DNA from: Jaltomata sinuosa
Taxonomy: Eukaryota > Streptophyta > Magnoliopsida > Solanales > Solanaceae
Direction of reading: 5' to 3'
NCBI GenBank assembly: GCA_003996215.1
Contig: QJPP01001800.1
Location: 1-64,000, forward strand
Length of the DNA stretch: 64,000 nt
Shown here: positions 57,151-64,000 of the stretch, piece after piece
Layout: every line of letters starts with the position of its first letter
Position numbering within the stretch: position 1 is the first letter of the stretch
The notes under the pieces: generated by a model
The model's input: the letters and a program-made list of their open reading frames with translations, nothing else
Database searches by the model: none
Told to the model about the DNA's origin: nothing
Translations under genes and position numbers: made by a program

Positions 57151-57815
57151 AACAAAAACCAACAATTTTCCAAACTTCTCTGGGGTATTCCGGGCACGAT
57201 CGGAACTCGATTTTCACAAACCAACAGAGCTATTTGAGTGGAAACGACATTCCAGACTCAATAGGATCAATGAATTTACCAACGGAGGTCGTTTTAAGGA
57301 AAGGTGGGGTCCACACCCAAAACTAACTCGGAACACAATACCCTAAAACAAGTTCGGAAGCCCTGGGACCCGAACAAAACGTTACCCTAGCCCAAAGTTG
57401 ACATTCTAGAGCTAATAGCGCGGGCAGAATTTCCATCAGAGACCATCTTCTCTAAATATTGATCAAAGTCAACCCTACTAGCCAAACAAGCTTGAAAACA
57501 CAGAAAGTAACACAAAACCAAACTGAAAGAACTCATACCGAGAACAATGGTCCTTCTAGACCAAAATCCCCGTTATAGAGCCAACGGAACTATTGGAATT
57601 TGATTCTGAGCACATTTTACCAAGAAAGTTGACCGAAGTCAAAGATTTTCTATGTTCAAGTTCTAAAAGAGGAAAGTGGTCATAACGACCTAATGAACGG
57701 CCCGGGCACCGAACCATCAGTCCTGGCAAGTCATAAATGACCTGTAGCCGCTAGGGAAAAGCTCGAAACATGGAAAAAGCATGAAAATAGGAAAATGACC
57801 GGGATGGTCATCACA

Positions 57816-60534
57816 ACATCCACTACTAAAAGAACTTTTGTCCGTGAAAGTTAAAGAAGGGAAAACACCAGAATACTCAAACAAAGACGGATACTAAGCC
57901 CACACCACTCACTCAAAAACTCATGTAGCTTCCCTGATTGGACAGCATCTCACGGAGCTAAACCAAAGGAAAACTACCCACCCCTAACACCTCACCAGCC
58001 AAACTAGACTGTAACCTTTAAATTTAAATCCTCCAAAGATCTCCCAACCAAACTGACCCTCAGGAATCTCGATCGGAAGCACCGACACAACACTGAACCC
58101 AGAGAACCAAGGTGATCAACACACATGATCAGAATCCTTAAAATCACAACATAGTTTACCCAAAAAATCCACCAGCCTAAAACTCTAACTCATGAACCCG
58201 TTGATCCACAAAACCCCTTATTCTGATCTGAATACTTTTGCATCATAACTATGAAGCTGCACACAAGCCACACACTCGAGCCACTCTCAAAGTATCAATG
58301 GACACACTGGAGATCCCTAGTTCCCACTTGCACTCCACCACGAACAAATTCACCTTTTTTTACTCTGATTTAATCCAAACTAAGTTATGGCTTACTATTT
58401 TCTGACCTCCAACATACTAACTCGATGCACATCCTAAAAAACTGTAGTAGTTTTACCCCGACTAACGACCAACCAAAGGATGATCACTTTTACTAACACC
58501 AGCCTAGCCACCTGAACTCATCTGGATCAACCGACTGAACCAACCATCTGAACTCGACTGAGGCTTGCATAATAGGGTTGCAAAAGTCATGTATGAACAC
58601 CCGGTGAAGACGGAGAACTTTCTGACTATAGAATGAACCCAACCTCATTTAACAATGCTAATTCTGAAATAACAAAAATAGAATAAACCAGGGCAACATG
58701 CCCAAATGACCCAAAACAAAACCAAGACCCTGCAAGGAGTGTGGTAAGCCTACCACGAGGTCTGTAACCACCAACTAATATCCAAACACTCGAACACTAC
58801 ATGATTTATAAAATCACCTTACCAGTCTCAACTTAGGAAGAAGTCAACCATGCTGCGAATGTCAAGTTAGAACACCCCGTAGGCAAGCAAAGGGTGCCTG
58901 AAGTCCAAGACCGCGATCTAGATATAGAAATTTGCAGAACCCATCAATTCACTTCTTTGGCTCGAATCAACTGTTCTACTGCATCATCAAACCATACCAC
59001 TGACATTGAAGCCTGCAACATACCGAACTACTAGTCCACACTGGTCTAGTCCAACCAACATAGGAACCCCACATAATAGACAACCCAGAACCAACAAACC
59101 AAGCTTTCAAACCCTTGGGATACAAAGGCGACCACCATCCTTAAAGTATCATTAGAACCCACAATAGCCTCGCTAGTCTCAACCCACACAATCTGATCAC
59201 ACATAATACACTACCGTCGAATCTCAAACTTACGCCACTGAATCTGTCCAACCATAGTATAAGAAACCTCGTACTATCTAGAACACTACTGAAAGATGGA
59301 ATGTCCATCCTAACACAAAGGTTAGCTAAGGATTAGGTGTCAAAGGCCAACTATCACTCCATAATCTGAAATAGGAGAGCCAAGTTGTCCAAACTCATTG
59401 CCTTCCAATTCAACAAGGAGCAATTGAAAAGGACAAACCATGAACTATCCGAAGTAATTTGCTAGCCCACGATTCTAAATTCCAATACTAGTTAGCAACC
59501 AATGCCTCTATCGAACCTCTGCATAGACCCATACACTACCGATGAACATATAGGAACTGGAGTCAGCAAGGCTCTGAACATACATTTTGCCTAAACCATA
59601 ATGCTACAAAGACTTGGATCATTTTCGGAACAACACAGGAAATCACAATTGATGCAATGAGTCCCCAAAGGTAGTACTGAAAATTACCACTACCTTGATC
59701 CCTCACCAACAAGAATTCTTACCTTGGACCAATTGAAGAAAAGCTATTGCAATCTGTAGTCAGTCGAATCATGTCAACACACACAAACCCAAACACATAA
59801 GCACGAACAAGGAGTCATCGCCCTCCTTCGCAAACCCAACAAAACCCTTTCCAAGGAAACACCAAACCTAACAAGCTCTCTCTCAAATGCAACCTGGAGC
59901 TATTCCCTTAGCTCTCATAACTCCTACTGGCAACACTTGATACGATGGAACAAAGGTAGGTTGAATGCCTAACTCAACCAAAAAAAATGTTATAATAAAA
60001 AATCCAACTGAAAAGCCACAATTCCACAGTCAATCCTCAGTCACGACGCTATAACCAACACTTAGCCAAACAGATAAAGCCAGAACCCGACAACAATGCC
60101 ATACTCAAACTCGATTATATCATCGGGAACTGGGGAGGACGGAAAGAAACTCATCTAGACTTAGAACAGAAGGAACCATGAAAACAAACCATACCTTCTA
60201 ACTTACAAAACCCAACACTAAGGAAGGTCGATGAAGATCACCTGAGAAAACAAAACCAACCAATGATCATCAACATAACCAACACCACCTGACTTAAGAC
60301 ACGATTTAAAACACCAACACTACCACTGGTACCACACCGTACTATCAGAATGACTCCTAGCACATGATAGATAATGGCCTAGGCAACAACCACCTAAGGC
60401 CCCTAGAAAAAACAAAACACTCAGCCCAATCCTAGAACCACGACTAAAACAAGGAATAAAGCTAACAAGACCTGCCCACGAGTCAAAACCCCAGGTAGCC
60501 ACCTCACAAAGTCAACACACCCCATCCACTACTA
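57816..60534 (-). other. Unclassified internal region of E7
   Basis: The first ~60 bp match the E6 3' internal end. The rest, about 2.6 kb, is rich in C and A on the plus strand and poor in G, with no gag, RT or integrase motif on either strand and no long ORF. The word CATCCACTACTAAA occurs at both ends (about 57818 and 60527), which may mark a duplication or an old boundary. It could be an LTR or 3' region of another element, or captured DNA. Confidence 0.4.
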
Positions 60535-61615
60535 AAGAATTCAACTACCGAGAACTCAGATACATACACCCTAAAATCGCAAGTACTACCATAAGATGGA
60601 ATAAGTAAATCTACAACTGATTAGAAGGCCGCTACCCAATATTACAAGAAGATAGCCTACGCTTGAGCACCTACAGCCCCGACAGGCATCCGTACACCCG
60701 AGGAACTCACACAAGAGCACACAATCCCCCCGGTATCCTATACTACCAGAGCGCACATTAAACAACCAGCAAAAAAGAATCCTAACACAATATGAATGAT
60801 ATGATGGAACTAGGTGTGACTATAGTGCTATATGCACCTCCCCCAGCATTCGCAACTCATGGACCCTAGTCCAAATTGGCAAGATCCATGTAGGTCTAAG
60901 TGACCCATACAAAAAAATTGAGGGATATCAATGCATAATTGCCCGGAGTCTTTCCGGGTCTAAAACAATAAACTACAAACCTCAGACCCCTATATAAGGT
61001 GCCCCAAGTGTATGTGGGACTAAATCTATATTAAAAATATGTCTAGAGCTATGGCACAGCCGAGCCTAGTATCAGTATGAAAATCGATGATAAAATCATC
61101 ATAATACTCCTTTTTACTCCAAGAAAATCCATAAAGTATGTTCCAAATCCCTTTTATAATCATTTTACCAAAAATGGGCCCTTAGGGCCATGCAAGTTTT
61201 ATAAACCATTTATAGTAGGTCCGTAGCCAAAACAGTAGTAAAATATGCAGGAAACCCTTTGCATGAATGATATGATCGCAAACAGACAATATCCCAATGA
61301 CTCACAATAAACCTATCGGCCTTGCACAGGAACAATCAACTCTACAACATACATAACCAACCTAAAATAACAACTCGATATCCGAGATTCACCGATATTC
61401 CCAAATATCCCACCATCTATGGTCCAAAGGCATATACAAAGGCCATGCGGGGCCATAAGTGTAATACTACAACCAAAGCAAGAAATAAGACGGCGAAAGA
61501 AGCGGGCAAGGTCTGGGGTGCCAACCTAGAATACCTAACCCAAGGATGCCAATTAATATAATTATAACCGATAAACGCAAAGTCTAAGGTAGGGGAAGTC
61601 GTAACCTTAAAACTA
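60535..61615 (-). repeat. LTR fragment related to the E5 solo LTR, inside E7
   Basis: Recognisable blocks shared with 39350-40520 of E5 in the same orientation include GCAAGGTCTGGGGT-CCAACC (61506 and 40441), CCAAGGATG-(T/C)-AATTAAT (61550 and 40474) and GGGCC-TGCAAGTTT (near 61185 and 40095). It is strongly diverged. It shows that E7 internal DNA is a patchwork. Confidence 0.6.
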
Positions 61616-62055
61616 GCCAAAGGACCTCTCAAAGAATAGGGTGCTGCCCGTACCCGTGATACAGATACTCCCTCTGTAAGGCTCGGAGTCCAAGCCATGG
61701 TGCCCTGAAGAACTGGGGTAGCAATATATCACACCGGAAGTTGGGCTAGCCCCAAACCCCTTCTTAGCCAAAGTGGTAAGCCTACACTCTAAAATCCCGG
61801 GGCTGAAGGAAGCACTAAAGTAACAGGCATAGAAGCGTCATCATCGCCCATTGTCATACCAGTCCTAGGTTTCTGAGGAGGAATGAAACAACTAAAGTTT
61901 TAAAAGTTGATAGAGTCAAGGATGCACGACCAGGAATCAAACAAGATGGAATCTTTCCTAGGAATGTCCTATAGCCTCATGCAAATAGGATAGGGATATC
62001 ATCATCCCGATCCACGAGACTCTACTAGACACTTTCTCTTGTACTGGCAATAGCA
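61616..62055 (-). other. E7 5' leader and possible gag start
   Basis: Minus-strand sequence near 62040-61900 matches the leader of E6 (CCAGTACAAGAG, TCTAGTAGAGTCTCGTGGATC, GAGGCTATAGGACATTCCTA). The last ~139 bp of the 5' LTR and the primer site are missing, so a deletion joined the leader to the LTR. No clear Gag follows. Confidence 0.6.
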
Positions 62056-64000
62056 TATATACATACCATCATACAAAATATACATAAGAAAGCCCTAAAG
62101 TGACCAACAAGGCAAAACAGACTCGAGAACCAACCCAAACCTGGTGTCACTAGTACAAGAGCGACTAAAGTAAGGAGTAGCTATACAACACACTCTGTCT
62201 ACCCAAAATTCAAGATTTGGACAGAAAATACAAGAAGGAAAGCATGTAAAGTCTCCAAAAACACCGAAATCTCATCGCGATCTGAACTACAATAGGCCTT
62301 GAACGACAGGAAGGTCAGTGAAGGTGGCTCGTACTAGGTGCTGCATCAAAGAAAAATGCAGAATGCAGTATGAGTACCAAGATAATGGGTACTCAATAGT
62401 CATCATAGGCCGACCGAGCGCAGAAAGCTAATATATATATCATAAGATACAGGAAGGCAGTTAAAATACAGGGATCTATCTAAATCTAGTTATAAAGTCA
62501 AAAATTGAAACAACCAAAACAATAAAAAAAGGTAAAGTAATAACAAGATCAACCCAAATCAACCAACAATCCAAACATACCCAAGGCCATTGCAATGTGA
62601 TGAAACAATGATGTAATGTATGAGTGTGTACAAGTCAAACCCGGTATCTAGTACACGGACACCCGGGATGGAACATCGAGCTTATCAATAGATGCATAAA
62701 ATTAAAACTCAAGATAAAACATCAGGCGCCTGAAATTTAACTTCTGACTTATCAATGTATGCATAAAAAGTAAAACTGGAGATAACATATCGAGCGCCCA
62801 AAATTTAACGTCGAACTCATCAACCCATGCATAAGAAGTAGAATTTTTCCCTTTTCCTCCCCAAAACTCTGTAACAATTCCAAAGCGATCCTTTTAAATG
62901 CCCAAAGATCATTAAAATCCAATAATTGTCAAGTGTAGGACCAAAAAGCCTTAAAATCACTCTTTTCCTTACCAATAAGCATGAAAATGCAATATGAGCA
63001 TATAAATTCCCATATTCAGAGAAAGCGCACCCAATAAGGCAAAACAAGGCAAAGCACCTTTCAAACCAAGAGAACTGACCTGGAACGCCTTCCAAATCCA
63101 AGCTATGGCCTCGAGCCCACAGTTACATATAACGATAAAATAAAGCGAGAAGATACCGAAAATAAAGTGAAAAACACCGAGAAGTTCTACTCTACCTCTA
63201 AGCCTCCTAACAGCATACTAAGGATTCTATACTAGCCATAAAGATACTACAAGATCCTAGGCTAAGAATAAGCATGAAAATTCTATACTATAATCCGAAA
63301 TGGCCAATTTAAAGCGATAAAAAAGATTCAAGCCTAAATCTATCTAATATCCTACATAATGTTCCAGTATTATACAAATATATAAAATCTAACTAAACTC
63401 AGTCTTGAAGGTAAATCGTAACATACCTCGGGGCTGAACCGCAAACACGAACCATCACTCGTGTGCCTTCCCCTTCTGAAAACCCTCAGAAAGCTGCCAC
63501 ACTATCAAGAACATAATATATGTGTCAAGATGAGAAGAACAACACCCATATTGCTATATAGAAAATTGGGCCAAAAATCGGGTCAAAAAATGACCCTCGG
63601 GGTCCGTGCCGAAAAATAGGAAATAAAATTCACAATTATGTCTGTGATGAATTTAGGAACCCATGCTCAAAATTTGAGCGCAAATGGAGTTCATTTCGGG
63701 GCTCATAACAGCCTCGAAGTACTACTAATTCATGAGAACAAAAGTGGAGAATTGCAATTTTCAAGGGTGGAAACATTCCAATTTGGAAGCAAGAATCGAC
63801 CACGGACCGGAACTACATCTACCACGGACAAACAAGCTCAGCAACACAGCTTTAACCCAAGAAAAACCAAGCTTGTAAGAGCCTCAAAAATGGAGGTTTT
63901 CAAGCTAAAAGAGAAGAACAAGGGTTGAAGAAGAAGAGGCTTACCAACGATAAAGGAGCGAGATTAACGATAATTTGGAGAATTCCCACGAGCCCACACT
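62056..64000 (-). repeat. 5' LTR of E7 (partial, runs off the window)
   Basis: It aligns with 55143-57087 at a nearly constant offset of about 6,913, apart from the repeat-unit difference near 62700 and small indels. The end next to the primer site is deleted. The open frame at 63638-63928 is LTR DNA, not a gene. Confidence 0.8.

Larger units (their letters stand above)
55004..57815 (-). repeat. 3' LTR of E7 (2,812 bp)
   Basis: On the minus strand it starts TGTGATGACCATCCCGGTC at 57815 and ends GGTTTTGGGTCATGAAA at 55004, where GACA would be expected. Positions 55143-57087 align with 62056-64000. It includes a 68-bp tandem repeat (55760-55990) and a GC-rich stem near 57116-57150, upstream of a TTTAAAT word. 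Confidence 0.82.
55004..64000 (-). mobile_element. E7: LTR element related to E6, no recognisable pol (runs off the right edge)
   Basis: 3' LTR at 55004-57815 and 5' LTR from about 62056 past the edge, both reading on the minus strand. The internal part (57816-62055) begins on its 3' side with a block like the one before the E6 3' LTR. On its 5' side it has a leader like that of E6 (TCTAGTAGAGTCTCGTGGATC on the minus strand, near 62033). Nothing between resembles RT or integrase. This fits a non-autonomous or internally replaced copy. Confidence 0.75.

Noticed and set aside
57093..57326. Frame across the GC-rich stem in the E7 LTR
   Set aside because: It is LTR promoter DNA by position.

Overview
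The window is plant nuclear DNA made almost entirely of nested, decayed LTR retrotransposons. I see no intact host gene, no rRNA or tRNA gene and no bacterial-style operon. Inferred from recall rather than a search, the Tat, chromovirus and Athila-like proteins and a DUF4283/CCHC remnant look most like those of Solanaceae (Solanum or a relative). The layout fits pericentromeric heterochromatin.

Layout. (E1) 1-1703, minus strand: the 5' end of an Athila-like Ty3/gypsy element, with the gag start, a tRNA-Asp-type primer-binding site (PBS) and a 1.33-kb LTR. (E2) about 1704-42235, plus strand: a Tat/Ogre-lineage element holding gag, protease, a candidate intron, reverse transcriptase (RT), RNase H, a second archaeal-type RNase H and integrase (INT). 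A long 3' untranslated region full of tandem repeats follows, then a 3' LTR starting at 23088 that later insertions split into three pieces. (E3) 12541-20170, minus strand: a chromovirus inserted in the E2 3' region, with a perfect 5-bp target duplication (ATCCA). (E4) 25993-35684, plus strand: a complete chromovirus with 2.25-kb LTRs inserted in the E2 LTR, target duplication AAAGA. (E5) 38286-42047, minus strand: a 3.76-kb solo LTR, also inside the E2 LTR. (E8) about 42236-45331, minus strand: an Athila-like fragment with gag, PBS and LTR. 45333-46604: a broken DUF4283/zinc-knuckle ORF, probably from a LINE-like element, cut by the next insertion. (E6) 46605-55003, plus strand: a chromovirus whose 3' LTR is cut at 55003. 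(E7) 55004 to beyond 64000, minus strand: a relative of E6 with two long LTRs but no recognisable pol inside.

How the parts work together. Each autonomous element once encoded Gag (particle), protease, RT/RNase H (copying) and integrase (insertion); the chromoviruses add a chromodomain, which is known in the family to guide insertion to chromatin. None looks active: every pol region has in-frame stops or frameshifts. Many stops sit where Trp or Gln is conserved, and the E8 PBS differs from its expected form only by C-to-T/G-to-A changes, so methylation and deamination are the likely cause. The nesting gives a relative order: E2 is older than E3, E4 and E5.

The most interesting signal is regulatory. 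At least five different LTR families in the window carry, just upstream of a TATA-like box, a GC-richer island of short perfect inverted repeats, with a different word in each family.
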